Numbered from the stretch's first letter, positions 6,645-15,293 are shown. The stretch: DNA of 64,000 nucleotides from Chromobacterium sinusclupearum (GCF_002902845.1 NZ_PPTF01000015.1:37652-101651), one strand, 5' to 3'. The notes: a model not told the origin generated them from the sequence alone. Translations and numbers: made by a program.

Positions 6645-7912
6645 TGTTCTACCTGTAAATCCCGCTTCACTGCGGCGGCCGCGGCTACGCCGCTGCGCAC
6701 CGCGCCCTCCAGTGTCGCCGGGTAATCGGGATGCACCCAATCCCCGGCCAGATAAACTCCCGGCCACGCAGCGCGAGTACCCGGCCTCATCAGGCCGATC
6801 TCGCTGGCAAACGTGGCGCGCTTCTCCACAATCACTTGGCTCTGGCAAGGCTCGCCCAGCCAGGGCGCCAAACGGCGCGCATCGGCCGCCACCGCATGGA
6901 CCAGCTCCTGAGCCGGCGGCAGCGCGGCGGGCGCGCTGATCACAGCGGCCAGCCAACCGGCCTCGCCGCACAGCGCCTCGCGATCGAACAACCAGTCCGC
7001 CGTGCCGCCGCTGACGCCCATCATCGGCGCCGGCAAGCGCGGCGAGCGGTCGAAGCGCAGATACACCGTGGCGATGGGGCAATATCGGTAGGCGGCTACC
7101 GACTCCCGCAGGGCCGGCTCGGCCAGCAAAGCCTTGGCATGATATGGCGCCACCGCGACGATCACAGCATCATACTCCGTACCGTCCACCTGCGGCCTGC
7201 CATCCTTCATTTCCACCGATGCCACGCGCTCGCCGGCCCGCAACGCCGCGCCGCGCTCGCCCAGCCAGCGCCAGGCGGGATCGGGAAACAGCGCGGACAG
7301 ATCAAGCGCCGGCAGCAAGAGATCGCTGGCCTCGCGGGCGGCGCCCAGGCTGTCGCGCAAGACGGCGGCCAGCACCCGCATCGATGCCCGCGGCAGCGGC
7401 GTATTCAGCGCCGACGCCACCAAGGGCTGCCAGAAGTCGCGGCGCAAGCCCGCGCTTTGCCCCTGCTCCGCCAACCAGGCGTCCACGCTCAAGTCGTGTT
7501 CTAAACGGTATCCCGAGCGCCGCAATCCATCCAGCGCGCGCGCCAGTTTCCACTTGTCCGTCCAGGACACGCCGCGCGCCAGCAGCAGTCCAGCCGCCAC
7601 ATGCAGCGGCGCCGGCAGTTGCGGGCAGCGCAGACGCAAGCCGCCATCGCGCAGCCACTGCATGGGCAGCCGCCGCAAAGCGCTTTCCGGGCTGACGCCT
7701 ACAGTCCGCATCAGGCGCAAGCATTCTGCATAAGCGCCCAGCAGAATGTGCTGACCATTGTCAAACCTGGCGCCATCTTTGCCGGCGCACCGCGCCCGCC
7801 CGCCGGGATCGCGCCCGGCCTCGTACACGGTCAGGTCCGCCCAGCCGGCCAGCTCTACCGCCGCGGCGAGGCCGGCCCAGCCGGCGCCCACCACCGCCAC
7901 TCTCGGTTTCAC
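6641..7912 (-). CDS. hpnE: Hydroxysqualene dehydroxylase HpnE (squalene-associated FAD-dependent desaturase family)
   Basis: 423 residues, starting at a GTG that overlaps the hpnD stop (GTGA). The FAD-binding motif VVGAGWAGLAA lies at residues 7-17, followed by GGRAR and the FDNGQHIL segment typical of HpnE. The C-terminal FAD contact YLAGDWV..DYPATLEGAVRSG is also present. With HpnC and HpnD it converts farnesyl diphosphate to squalene: HpnD makes presqualene diphosphate, HpnC makes hydroxysqualene, and HpnE reduces that to squalene. Overlaps on both sides indicate a single operon. No hopene cyclase gene is visible in this window. Confidence 0.9.
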   Translation of the reverse strand: MKPRVAVVGAGWAGLAAAVELAGWADLTVYEAGRDPGGRARCAGKDGARFDNGQHILLGAYAECLRLMRTVGVSPESALRRLPMQWLRDGGLRLRCPQLPAPLHVAAGLLLARGVSWTDKWKLARALDGLRRSGYRLEHDLSVDAWLAEQGQSAGLRRDFWQPLVASALNTPLPRASMRVLAAVLRDSLGAAREASDLLLPALDLSALFPDPAWRWLGERGAALRAGERVASVEMKDGRPQVDGTEYDAVIVAVAPYHAKALLAEPALRESVAAYRYCPIATVYLRFDRSPRLPAPMMGVSGGTADWLFDREALCGEAGWLAAVISAPAALPPAQELVHAVAADARRLAPWLGEPCQSQVIVEKRATFASEIGLMRPGTRAAWPGVYLAGDWVHPDYPATLEGAVRSGVAAAAAVKRDLQVEQ

Positions 7913-8754
7913 GGCTTGTAGCCGAAGGTCCAGGTTTTCCAGGCCAGCCACAGCTTGCGGCCGGTTCCCAGCGATAGGCGCTGGTTCAGCACTTTGGCAG
8001 GACCATCCTGCCGGATTTCCTTCAGCGTGGCGCGGTAGATCGCCGCCATCAGCAGGCCGGGCCGCTGCGACTTGCGGTCTTCCGCCGGCAGCAAATCCCA
8101 GGCCTTGCGGTATTGCTCTTGCGCCCGTTCGATCTGGAAGGCCATCAGCGCCTGGAATGCCTCGCTCTCCTCGTAATGCAGGATGTCCATCGCCGGGCAG
8201 TTGAAACGCTGCAGCTCATCCATCGGCAGATAGATGCGGTCGCGCCGGGCGTCCTCGCCCACGTCGCGGATGATGTTGGTCAGCTGGAAAGCCACGCCCA
8301 GTTCATGAGCGTACTCCAGTGTGCGTTCGTCGCGGTAGCCGAAGATGCGGGCGGCCAGCTGCCCCACCACGCCGGCCACGCGGTGGCAATACAGCAGCAG
8401 GTCCTGGTAGCGCTGATAGCGCACCATGTGCAGGTCCATCTCCATGCCGTCTATGATCTCTTCCAGCTGCGACTGCGGCAGCTGGAAGGCTTTCAGGTGC
8501 GGCTGCAGCGCGCGCATCACCGGATGGTCTACCTGGCCCAGATACGCCCGGCCTACCTCGCCGCGCCACCAGGCCAGCTTGGCCTTGGCCACGTTCAGGT
8601 CCTGGCATTCGTCTACCGCGTCGTCCACCTCGCGGCAGAAGGCGTACAGCGCGGTGATGGCGCGCCGCCGCTCTGCCGGCAGAAAACGGAAGCTGTAATA
8701 GAAACTGGAGCCGCTGGACGCGGCCTTGTCCTCGCAATACTGATCCGGCGTCAC
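7909..8754 (-). CDS. hpnD: Presqualene diphosphate synthase HpnD
   Basis: 281 residues, GTG start preceded by GAGAGGC. It belongs to the trans-isoprenyl diphosphate (squalene/phytoene) synthase family. Both Asp-rich metal-binding motifs are present: DDAVDE at 44-49 and the second motif RDVGED around 163-168. It condenses two farnesyl diphosphates into presqualene diphosphate. It lies between hpnC and hpnE in the standard order; its stop overlaps the hpnE start. The paralogous pair HpnC/HpnD is assigned by order and by characteristic HpnD sequence such as the YSFRFLPAERR opening. Confidence 0.9.
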   Translation of the reverse strand: MTPDQYCEDKAASSGSSFYYSFRFLPAERRRAITALYAFCREVDDAVDECQDLNVAKAKLAWWRGEVGRAYLGQVDHPVMRALQPHLKAFQLPQSQLEEIIDGMEMDLHMVRYQRYQDLLLYCHRVAGVVGQLAARIFGYRDERTLEYAHELGVAFQLTNIIRDVGEDARRDRIYLPMDELQRFNCPAMDILHYEESEAFQALMAFQIERAQEQYRKAWDLLPAEDRKSQRPGLLMAAIYRATLKEIRQDGPAKVLNQRLSLGTGRKLWLAWKTWTFGYKP

Positions 8755-8818
8755 GCGCCTCTCCCAAAACTGTCGCCGGACTTTGCCGGCGGGATTCCGT
8801 AGTTTGCGTCGCGCCGGC

Positions 8819-9631
8819 TCATTTGCCCCGGCACGCCCGCCATATCATGTATGCCCAATCGCGACCCTTCAGCTTCGGCCGCTGGCGGAACACGTCGCCT
8901 TCGCTGGCATGCAGCTTTTGCAGGATGCGCTCGCCGCCCATCACGATCAGCCGCAACTCCAGCCCCAGCCGGCCGCGCAGGGTCCGCCCCAGCGGCGCGC
9001 CGGCCTGCAGCATCTTGCGCGCCCGCTCCACCTGATACAGCATCAGCGCGCGCCATTTGGCGTCGCAAAGGCCGGCCGCGATCTGCGCCTCCCTCACGCC
9101 AAAGCGCGCCAGATCTTCCTGCGGCAGATAGACCCGGTTCTTTTGCCAATCGATCGCCACATCCTGCCAAAAGTTGATCAGTTGCAGCGCGGTGCAAATG
9201 CCGTCGGACTGCGCCAGGCTGCGCGGATCGGTTTCGCCGTACAGCGCCAGCATCAACCGCCCCACCGGATTGGCAGATCGGCGGCAATAGTCCACCAATT
9301 CGCCAAAGCTCTGGTAACGCGTCTTGCCCACATCCTGCCGGAAAGCCGACAGCAGGTCGCGGAACGGTTGCAGCGGCAAGGCATGCTCGGCGATGGCCAC
9401 CGCCAGCGGCGCCATCAGCGCGATCCGCGGCGGCTCGCCGACGGCGATGCGGTCCAGATCGGCTTCCAGCCTGTCCAGCTCGGCCAGCCGCGTCGCTGAG
9501 TCGGCATCGCCTTCGTCCGCCACGTCGTCGGCGTAGCGGGCGAAATGATAGATGGCGTGCACCGCCCGCCGCATCTTTCGCGGCAGCAGGATGGAACCCA
9601 CCGGGAAATTCTCGTAATGGCCAACCGACAT
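8819..9631 (-). CDS. hpnC: Hydroxysqualene synthase HpnC
   Basis: 270 residues, same isoprenyl synthase family as HpnD. The opening HYENFPVGSILLP is typical of HpnC. The first Asp-rich motif is ADDVADE at 34-40 and the second is FWQDVAIDW at about 154-162. It converts presqualene diphosphate to hydroxysqualene. It is the first gene of the hpn operon, with a TATAAT box about 30 bases upstream and a purine-rich GAGAGGCGGCA before the ATG. A 64-base gap separates it from hpnD. Confidence 0.9.
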   Translation of the reverse strand: MSVGHYENFPVGSILLPRKMRRAVHAIYHFARYADDVADEGDADSATRLAELDRLEADLDRIAVGEPPRIALMAPLAVAIAEHALPLQPFRDLLSAFRQDVGKTRYQSFGELVDYCRRSANPVGRLMLALYGETDPRSLAQSDGICTALQLINFWQDVAIDWQKNRVYLPQEDLARFGVREAQIAAGLCDAKWRALMLYQVERARKMLQAGAPLGRTLRGRLGLELRLIVMGGERILQKLHASEGDVFRQRPKLKGRDWAYMIWRACRGK

Positions 9632-9661
9632 TGCCGCCTCTCAAACCGATTCCGGCTGCGG

Positions 9662-9667
9662 ATTATA
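9662..9667 (-). promoter_or_regulatory. Probable -10 box of the hpnC operon promoter
   Basis: The minus strand reads TATAAT 31 bases before the hpnC ATG. A matching -35 hexamer is poor (GGACGC at a 17-base distance), so this would be a moderate promoter or need an activator. Confidence 0.45.
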
Positions 9668-9777
9668 ACCGAGCCAGCGTGACAGCGTCCCGCGCGCTGA
9701 CAATGCCATGCTCGATCCCGCCGAAACATGCCAAATCAGCTTGCGCTGGCATTTTTCACTTTTGTGACGGCAGGGTA

Positions 9778-9806
9778 TTTACAAGCCGCAAAGAGACGCA
9801 TAGAAT
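9778..9806 (+). promoter_or_regulatory. Sigma-70 promoter of the single tRNA-Ala gene
   Basis: TTTACA (9778-9783), a 17-base spacer, then TAGAAT (9801-9806), with the mature tRNA starting 32 bases later. It lies divergent to the hpnC promoter. Confidence 0.7.
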
Positions 9807-9837
9807 GCCCAGCACTGTGAACGCAGCGACATCCAAC

Positions 9838-9913
<76 letters not shown>

Positions 9914-9932
9914 CTCGACTGCTTCACCAAAC

Positions 9933-9960
9933 AAAAAAGCCTGCGCAAGCAGGCTTTTTT
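9933..9960 (+). terminator. Rho-independent terminator after tRNA-Ala
   Basis: A perfect 12-bp stem (AAAAAAGCCTGC / GCAGGCTTTTTT) with a GCAA loop. It can work in both directions, because the minus strand also ends in T residues, so it also serves the ABC transporter operon ending at 10003. Confidence 0.9.
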
Positions 9961-10002
9961 GCATTCCAGCGCCAGGAAGCCGCCGACGGCGGCCCCTTGC
10001 GC

Positions 10003-10770
10003 TCAAATCTGCACCAAATCCCTCGCCCCGGCAGTCAGCGTGGAGACATATTCGGCCGTGCGCGGCTGGCGCGGCGCGCCGAATATCTGGGACGCGCTGC
10101 CCGCCTCGACGACGCGGCCATGCTCCAAGAACACGACATCGCGCGCCACGCTGGCCGCCAGGCGCAGATCGTGCGTCGCCATCAGCATGGTGACGCCCTC
10201 GGCCGCCAGCTGGCGCAGCACCGCCACCACTTCCGCCGCCAGCTCCGGGTCCAGCGCCGATGTCGGTTCGTCGCACAACAACAGCCGCGGCGACGGCGCC
10301 AGGGCGCGGGCAATGGCCACCCGCTGCTGCTGGCCGCCAGACAGGGTAGACGGCCAGGCGTCAGCCTTGTGAGCCATGCCCACCTTGTCCAACAGTTCGC
10401 GCGCGCGCTGTTCCGCCTGCTGGCGCGGCCAGCGCTGCACGGTCAGCAGGCCTTCCATCACATTTTGCAGTACCGTCTGATGCGGAAACAGCTGGAAGCT
10501 CTGGAACACCATGCCGGTCGCCCGCCGCATCCGCAGCACCGCCTCGCGTGACAGCTTGCGACCCGGTGTAAAGCTCAAGGCATCGCCGGCCAGCTCCAGG
10601 CTGCCGGCATCCGGCACCTCCAGCAGGTTGACGCAGCGCAGCAGCGTGCTCTTGCCGCTGCCGGACGGGCCGATCAGCGCGGTGACGCCGCCCTCGGACA
10701 GGGTCAGGCTCACCCCGTCCAGCACCCGGTGGCCATCAAAGGATTTGACGATATCGTTCAGCTTGATCAT
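10003..10770 (-). CDS. tcyN: Amino acid (cystine-type) ABC transporter ATP-binding protein
   Basis: 255 residues. Walker A is GPSGSGKST at about 34-42, the Q loop is QSFQLFPHQT, the ABC signature is LSGGQQQR, and Walker B LLLCDEPTSALD precedes the switch His of ATHD. It belongs to the polar amino acid uptake family (GlnQ/TcyN). Its ATG overlaps the permease stop (ATGA), so subunits are made together. Cystine is the most likely substrate because the binding protein resembles E. coli TcyJ (FliY); other polar amino acids are possible. Confidence 0.8.
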   Translation of the reverse strand: MIKLNDIVKSFDGHRVLDGVSLTLSEGGVTALIGPSGSGKSTLLRCVNLLEVPDAGSLELAGDALSFTPGRKLSREAVLRMRRATGMVFQSFQLFPHQTVLQNVMEGLLTVQRWPRQQAEQRARELLDKVGMAHKADAWPSTLSGGQQQRVAIARALAPSPRLLLCDEPTSALDPELAAEVVAVLRQLAAEGVTMLMATHDLRLAASVARDVVFLEHGRVVEAGSASQIFGAPRQPRTAEYVSTLTAGARDLVQI

Positions 10771-11447
10771 GTCGCCGCTCCCACGGGCGCCACATGGCGG
10801 TCAAAACGTTTTTCCAGACGCTCTTGCAGCCAGGTCAACACCGTACTCAGCATCAGGTATAGAAAAGCCGCCTCAAGATACAGTACCAGCGGCTCGTAAG
10901 TGGTGGCGGCAATCCGCTGCGCCGCCTGGAACATCTCCGGCACCGTCAATACGGCCGCCAGCGAGGTATCCTTTACCAGCGAGATAAAGGAGTTGGCCAG
11001 CGGCGGCACCGCCACCCGGCTCGCCTGCGGCAGGATGGTGCGGCGCATCGCCTGCGACCAGCTCATGCCCAGCGAATACGCCGCCTCCCACTGCGCCTTC
11101 GGCACCGAGACGATGGCCGCCCGTATCACTTCCGAGGTATACGCGCCGACGCTGAGCACGAAGCCAAGCAGCGCCGCTGGAAACGGATCAAACACGATGC
11201 CGACGCGCGGCAAGCCGTAGAAGATCACGAACAGCTGCACCAGCAAGGGCGTGCCGCGCACCAGCCAGGAATAAGCGCGCACCAACAGCACCAACGGGCG
11301 CGGGCCAAACAGCCGGATCAAGGCCACCACCAGGCCCAAGGCCAAGCCACCGACAAAAGACAGCAAGGTCAGCGGCACGGTGAACACCAGCCCGGCATAA
11401 ATAAGCGACGGCAGCGAATCCGCCATCAACTGCAACCACGAAGGCAT
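10767..11447 (-). CDS. tcyL: Amino acid (cystine-type) ABC transporter permease
   Basis: 226-residue inner-membrane protein of the HisMQ/TcyL family with about five hydrophobic segments. The permease EAA-type loop that contacts the ATPase is seen around AAYSLGMSWSQAMRRTILPQASRVAVPPL. It has a single permease gene, consistent with a homodimeric channel as in TcyL. It starts 13 bases after the binding-protein stop and overlaps the ATPase gene. Confidence 0.85.
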   Translation of the reverse strand: MPSWLQLMADSLPSLIYAGLVFTVPLTLLSFVGGLALGLVVALIRLFGPRPLVLLVRAYSWLVRGTPLLVQLFVIFYGLPRVGIVFDPFPAALLGFVLSVGAYTSEVIRAAIVSVPKAQWEAAYSLGMSWSQAMRRTILPQASRVAVPPLANSFISLVKDTSLAAVLTVPEMFQAAQRIAATTYEPLVLYLEAAFLYLMLSTVLTWLQERLEKRFDRHVAPVGAAT

Positions 11448-11460
11448 CGCTCCTCCTCAA

Positions 11461-12225
11461 TCAGCGCGACACGTCGGCGCCGAAGTATTTGTGCGAAATC
11501 TTCTGATACGTGCCGTCAGCCTTGATCGACGCCAGCGCCTTGTCGATGGCGGCCTTCAATTCCGGATTGCCCTTGCGCAACAGCACGGCGGACGCGTCGC
11601 CATTCGCCTCGGTAGCGGCTACTTTCAGGCGTGACTTGGGCTGCTTCTTCTTGAAATCGAGGAAGGACAGGCTGTCGTTGATGGTGGTTTCCACGCGGCC
11701 GGACTCCAGCAGCGCGACGGATTCATTGAAGCCCTGAGTCGGCACCACCTCCGCGCCATAGCGCTGCGCCAGCTTGCCGAAATTGCTGGTCAGGGTATTG
11801 GCGGACTTGCGGCCCTTCAAGTCTTCAAAGCGCTTGATGTCGCGATTGTCGTCGCGCACGATCAACACCGCCTTGGACACGATGTACGGCTCGGAGAAAT
11901 CGTATTTGGCCTTGCGCGCATCGGTGACGGCCACCTCGTTGATCACGACGTCGTAACGCTTGACGTCCAGGCCGGCGATCAAGCCATCCCACTTGCCCTC
12001 GACGAATTGCGGCTTGACGCCCAGACGCTTGGCGATGGCCTGGCCGATTTCGACATCAAAACCGGTCAGTTCGCCGGAAGCATTGTGATAAGTAAACGGG
12101 GCATACGTGCCTTCGGTGCCGATCTTCAACACGCCAGCCTTGCGGATATCGGCCAGATCGTCAGCGTGCGCAAAAGCGGCGGCCAAAGACAGACCAAGAA
12201 TCAGTGCGGCATTCAGTTTTTTCAT
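11461..12225 (-). CDS. tcyJ: Periplasmic cystine-type amino acid binding protein
   Basis: 254 residues. The chosen ATG has GGAGA eight bases upstream and gives a clean signal peptide (KKLNAALILGLSLAAAFAHA). The mature protein has the SBP family 3 fold, with GTEGTYAPFTYHN, LTGFDVEIGQAIA, KWDGLIAGL and YDFSEPYIVS in the same order as E. coli TcyJ (FliY). Residues that hold the amino acid backbone in this family are present. First gene of a three-gene transporter operon. The upstream region is very AT-rich and should hold its promoter. Confidence 0.85.
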   Translation of the reverse strand: MKKLNAALILGLSLAAAFAHADDLADIRKAGVLKIGTEGTYAPFTYHNASGELTGFDVEIGQAIAKRLGVKPQFVEGKWDGLIAGLDVKRYDVVINEVAVTDARKAKYDFSEPYIVSKAVLIVRDDNRDIKRFEDLKGRKSANTLTSNFGKLAQRYGAEVVPTQGFNESVALLESGRVETTINDSLSFLDFKKKQPKSRLKVAATEANGDASAVLLRKGNPELKAAIDKALASIKADGTYQKISHKYFGADVSR

Positions 12226-12447
12226 TGTCGAATCTCCATCGTTGCTCAGTGTCTTCCGGCAGCATGGGCCGGCCATGGCGACACCTTAACAGCGGCAATG
12301 TTAGAATACTAAGTAATATTATTTTAGATTTATATTCTTTATTGAAATATAAATACCCAAAATGCCTCCTCGTGTCGCGCGCCGCACTTCATTCGCCAGT
12401 CAAAATGGGTAATTTCTGCATATTTTCGAAATATTTTCACAAAACGC
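12226..12447. other. AT-rich intergenic region between the transporter operon and tRNA array
   Basis: It contains no convincing gene. The stretch 12300-12360 is unusually AT-rich for this genome and should carry the minus-strand promoter of the cystine transporter. I could not settle a single -35/-10 pair there. Confidence 0.5.
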
Positions 12448-12476
12448 TTGCACGCCCAAATTGGTCCGGGTATAGT
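12448..12476 (+). promoter_or_regulatory. Sigma-70 promoter of the tRNA array
   Basis: TTGCAC (12448-12453), exactly 17 bases, then TATAGT (12471-12476). The initiation region that follows is C/G-rich (TCGCCTCC), as in stable-RNA promoters under growth-rate control. Confidence 0.8.
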
Positions 12477-12532
12477 TCGCCTCCTGTCGAGACCCAACGG
12501 TCAAAAGCGAAAGCGAAATCGACAGATTATGT

Positions 12533-12608
<76 letters not shown>

Positions 12609-12615
12609 AAATTTA

Positions 12616-12691
12616 GTCCCCATCGTCTAGAGGCCTAGGACACCGCCCTTTCACGGCGATAACCGGGGTTCGAATCCCCGTGGGGACGCCA
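12616..12691 (+). tRNA. tRNA-Glu (TTC), array position 2
   Basis: 76 nt with encoded CCA. Acceptor GTCCCCA pairs with TGGGGAC, the anticodon loop is CTTTCAC, and the T arm is CGGGGTTCGAATCCCCG. The anticodon stem closes with a C-A mismatch (CCGCC/GGCGA), present in both Glu copies. Confidence 0.97.
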
Positions 12692-12702
12692 TAGTTTCAT
12701 GT

Positions 12703-12778
<76 letters not shown>

Positions 12779-12797
12779 CAATACAATTAGGACGTAT

Positions 12798-12873
12798 GTC
12801 CCCATCGTCTAGAGGCCTAGGACACCGCCCTTTCACGGCGATAACCGGGGTTCGAATCCCCGTGGGGACGCCA
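12798..12873 (+). tRNA. tRNA-Glu (TTC), array position 4
   Basis: Identical to the Glu gene at 12616, including the C-A mismatch, with encoded CCA. Confidence 0.97.
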
Positions 12874-12882
12874 GCGAATACT

Positions 12883-12958
<76 letters not shown>

Positions 12959-12961
12959 GTT

Positions 12962-12994
12962 AAAAAGCCGAAATCTTGAGATTTCGGCTTTTTT
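12962..12994 (+). terminator. Rho-independent terminator of the tRNA array
   Basis: Stem AAAGCCGAAATC / GATTTCGGCTTT with loop TTGA, followed by a long T run, four bases after the last tRNA. Confidence 0.93.
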
Positions 12995-13023
12995 CTTTTT
13001 ATTTCCCCTAAAAAGCTCAAAAC

Positions 13024-13052
13024 AAAAATCGGCGTGCTTTGACGCCGATTTT
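13024..13052 (-). terminator. Rho-independent terminator after the flgM-flgN-glucosaminidase operon
   Basis: AAAATCGGCGT / ACGCCGATTTT is a perfect 11-bp stem with a six-base loop. Read on the minus strand it is followed by TTTTTGTTTTG, 20 bases after the glucosaminidase stop at 13073. Confidence 0.85.
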
Positions 13053-13072
13053 ACCCGCCCCGCCGCCCCGCA

Positions 13073-13783
13073 TCAACGCGCCGTTCGCCGCAGCTGCCCA
13101 ACCAGGTCGGCCAGCTTGCCGGCGTAGCCCGGATCGCTGGCATAGCCGCCGCTCGCCAAACCCCGGGCAAACGCCTGCGCATCGCCGCCAACGCCCAACG
13201 CCGCGCGATAGCGAGGATTGCTCGCCAACAACCTGGCGTAGTCGTCAAAAGCGGCTTGGTAATCGGGATAAGCCCGGAACGACTCCACCCGGGATTGTTT
13301 TTGCCCATCCGCGAATTCCGTGGTCAGCGCCGCCGCGACGCCGCCGCGCCAGCGCGAGTCGGCCTTGATGCCAAACAGATTATGGCTATTGCCGCCATTC
13401 GCCAACGTCAACGGCTTGCGCCCCCAGCCCGACTCCAGCGCCGCCTGCGCCAGCACGATGTCCGGCGTGACGCCCAGCCTCGCCGCAGCCGCCTGCGCAT
13501 ACGGCCTCATCTCCTCAAGAAAAGCCTGCCTGTCAGGCGAAACCGCAGCCGCATCCACCCGACCCGCAGCCTGCAATTGCTGCTTCAAGCGCCAGGCTTC
13601 CGGCGTCAATTGCGCAGCCGCACCCGGCTCGCCATTGGCGATGAAACGTTCCACCTCGCGGCGCAAACCAGAAAACTGCTCGGCGAATCCTGCGCCGCCG
13701 CCCGGCAAGTCCAGCGGCAAGGCGACGGACTCGGCCAAGGGCGAGTCAAAACCGGCCGCTCGCTCACTGCGCTGCGTAAACAT
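13073..13783 (-). CDS. Flagellum-associated N-acetylglucosaminidase (FlgJ C-terminal-like)
   Basis: 236 residues. The start has an excellent ribosome-binding site (GGAGGGGG). Residues about 90-230 form a glucosaminidase domain: QAALESGWG with the catalytic-type Glu, NLFGIKA, and YPDYQAAFDDYARLL. This matches the C-terminal half of FlgJ, which cuts peptidoglycan so the rod can cross it. The N-terminal rod-cap domain of FlgJ is not recognisable in the first 80 residues, and there is no obvious signal peptide. It follows flgN with a 20-base overlap, so it should be made with late flagellar proteins. The rod-capping function must come from another gene, if present. Confidence 0.8.
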   Translation of the reverse strand: MFTQRSERAAGFDSPLAESVALPLDLPGGGAGFAEQFSGLRREVERFIANGEPGAAAQLTPEAWRLKQQLQAAGRVDAAAVSPDRQAFLEEMRPYAQAAAARLGVTPDIVLAQAALESGWGRKPLTLANGGNSHNLFGIKADSRWRGGVAAALTTEFADGQKQSRVESFRAYPDYQAAFDDYARLLASNPRYRAALGVGGDAQAFARGLASGGYASDPGYAGKLADLVGQLRRTAR

Positions 13784-14189
13784 CGGACTCCCCCTCCAGC
13801 ACCCGTCGCAACAGGGCTTGCCGCTGCTGCAATAATTGGCCGTTGCGCAGATTGCGCTCCCGACACGCGGCAGCCAGCTCGCACAGCCGCCGCCAACGCG
13901 CCGCGCCCTGCTCGCGCAGATTTGGCGGCAAGGCATCCAAGAGCGCGCTCATCGACAATTCGGCGCCGGCAGGCAGCAAATCCCGCACCCATGCCTGACG
14001 GGCGTGGCGGCTACGCTCCAGCCTGTCGCACAGCTCGGAAATCCGGCTGGCGCACGCCTCCAAGCCTGCCGCATCATGGGCTAGCGCGGCCTGAAACTGC
14101 GCCTCCAGACTCTCCAATAGCAGCGGATAATCAGCCAGATCCGCTGCTATGGTCGTGAACAACTCGCGATAAACCTGCTTTCTATCCAT
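13764..14189 (-). CDS. flgN: FlgN-like chaperone for flagellar hook-filament junction proteins
   Basis: 141 residues, all-helical and Leu/Arg/Gln-rich, as expected for FlgN. The assignment rests on size, composition, the C-terminal coiled-coil LLQQRQALLRRVLEG, and position directly after flgM, since FlgN proteins are poorly conserved. FlgN keeps FlgK and FlgL soluble until export. The ATG shares a base with the flgM stop (TGATG). This is presumably the lateral-system copy (lfgN). Confidence 0.75.
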   Translation of the reverse strand: MDRKQVYRELFTTIAADLADYPLLLESLEAQFQAALAHDAAGLEACASRISELCDRLERSRHARQAWVRDLLPAGAELSMSALLDALPPNLREQGAARWRRLCELAAACRERNLRNGQLLQQRQALLRRVLEGESDVYAAQ

Positions 14190-14449
14190 CAACGTCCGCC
14201 GTGATATTGCTCGATCAGGCCAGCCAACCGCTGCGGATCGAAGCGCACCTCGCCGCGCGCCAGCGCGGCGCGCACCGCATCCACCTTGGCCTGGTCGATT
14301 TCCGGCATGGCGCGCAGATCGGCGGCCAGCGAGGCGGACGAGTCCTGCGCCGGCAGCGCGCGCGGCACGGCTTCCGCTGCCGGGCGGTTTTCGGTCTTGA
14401 GGTTTGCGGCCTGTTCGCCGCGCCAGGAGGAATGAGGTGAGATCTGCAT
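14189..14449 (-). CDS. flgM: Anti-sigma-28 factor FlgM
   Basis: 86 residues, normal FlgM length. The C-terminal FliA-binding helices are clear: IDQAKVDAVRAALARGEV, then DPQRLAGLIEQYHG. The N-terminal half is disordered-looking, as in other FlgM proteins that are exported through the flagellar channel. It should hold the sigma-28 factor encoded at 17343-18038 until hook completion. First gene of a three-gene unit. I found no fully convincing promoter in the 118 bases upstream. Confidence 0.88.
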   Translation of the reverse strand: MQISPHSSWRGEQAANLKTENRPAAEAVPRALPAQDSSASLAADLRAMPEIDQAKVDAVRAALARGEVRFDPQRLAGLIEQYHGGR

Positions 14450-14526
14450 CAGAATGCCTGCTATCCGTATACGGTGTGATACCGATACAAGGCGACGCCA
14501 GCGCGCCGAACTTAAGCTGGGAGGGC

Positions 14527-14559
14527 AAAAAGGCCGGCCGCCTCATTGGCGGCGCGGCC
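14527..14559 (-). terminator. GC-rich terminator after the Crp/Fnr-type gene
   Basis: On the minus strand a stem built from GGCCGCGCCGCC and GGCGGCCGGCC (one bulge) is followed by TTTTTGCC, a few bases after the stop at 14568. Confidence 0.75.
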
Positions 14560-14567
14560 GGGTCGCG

Positions 14568-15254
14568 TCAGAAGTTTTCCGGCAGCATCTTCAACACCAC
14601 GATGCGGCGGTTCTCCATGCGGATATAGTGCCCATAGACGAGTTCTTTCAGGATGCGCGCCACCATCTCGCGCGAGGAGCCGATCTGATCGGCGATTTCC
14701 TGCTGCGTCAATTGCTTGCGCAGGATCAGCACGCCGTCTTGCTCCACCAGCATCTGATTGATCAGGATGCGCACGCGGCCATACACATCGAGCAGGGCCA
14801 GGTTGCGCGCCAGCATGGTCATGTGACGCACCAGGGAAACCAGGTAGCGCATGATGCTGCCGCGCACCATATGGCAGCCCGGCAAGCCATCCTCGCTGTC
14901 GAACAACTGGCACAACATGCTGCGGGAGAAGCGCAGCAGCATGCTGTCCTCGTCGGCCACCACGCTGCTGTTGCGCATGCCGCCGTCGACAAACGACTCC
15001 ATGCCCAGCATGTCGCCCGGCATGCTGATCTGCAGCACATACTTCTTGCCGTTCGGCTCCGCCACATAGGCCTGCATGCAGCCGGCGAACAGCAGGTAAA
15101 CCTCGTCGGAAGCATCGCCTTCCGAGTACAACGCCTCCCCTTTGGCTAGGCGGATCGTCTCGCCCTCCTCCAGGACCCTATCCAGCTGCTCTTCAGCCAA
15201 ATGGCCAAACAGCGGCGTCTGCCGCAACATCTGTATTGCTTGTTCTTGTTTCAT
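14568..15254 (-). CDS. Crp/Fnr-family transcriptional regulator
   Basis: 228 residues. The N-terminal cyclic-nucleotide-binding beta barrel covers roughly 10-120 (EGETIRLAKGEALYSEGDASDEVYLL; PGDMLGMESF). The C-terminal winged helix has LTQQEIADQIGSSREMVARILKEL as its helix-turn-helix. The FNR iron-sulfur Cys cluster is absent, so it is Crp-like or binds another effector. It sits between the flgM unit and motB, inside the flagellar region, so it may control lateral flagellation; this is inference. The 8-bp inverted repeat over its own promoter suggests autoregulation. I chose the ATG at 15254; a GTG at 15284 would add ten residues. Confidence 0.85.
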   Translation of the reverse strand: MKQEQAIQMLRQTPLFGHLAEEQLDRVLEEGETIRLAKGEALYSEGDASDEVYLLFAGCMQAYVAEPNGKKYVLQISMPGDMLGMESFVDGGMRNSSVVADEDSMLLRFSRSMLCQLFDSEDGLPGCHMVRGSIMRYLVSLVRHMTMLARNLALLDVYGRVRILINQMLVEQDGVLILRKQLTQQEIADQIGSSREMVARILKELVYGHYIRMENRRIVVLKMLPENF

Positions 15255-15293
15255 CTCGGTAACACGTCCCCGACTCACTGACACCCATCACTG

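Noticed and set aside
14475..14515. Sigma-54-like sequence upstream of flgM (CTGGCGTCGCCTTG)
   Set aside because: The TTG element is one base too close to the GG and GC is missing, so the spacing rule fails.
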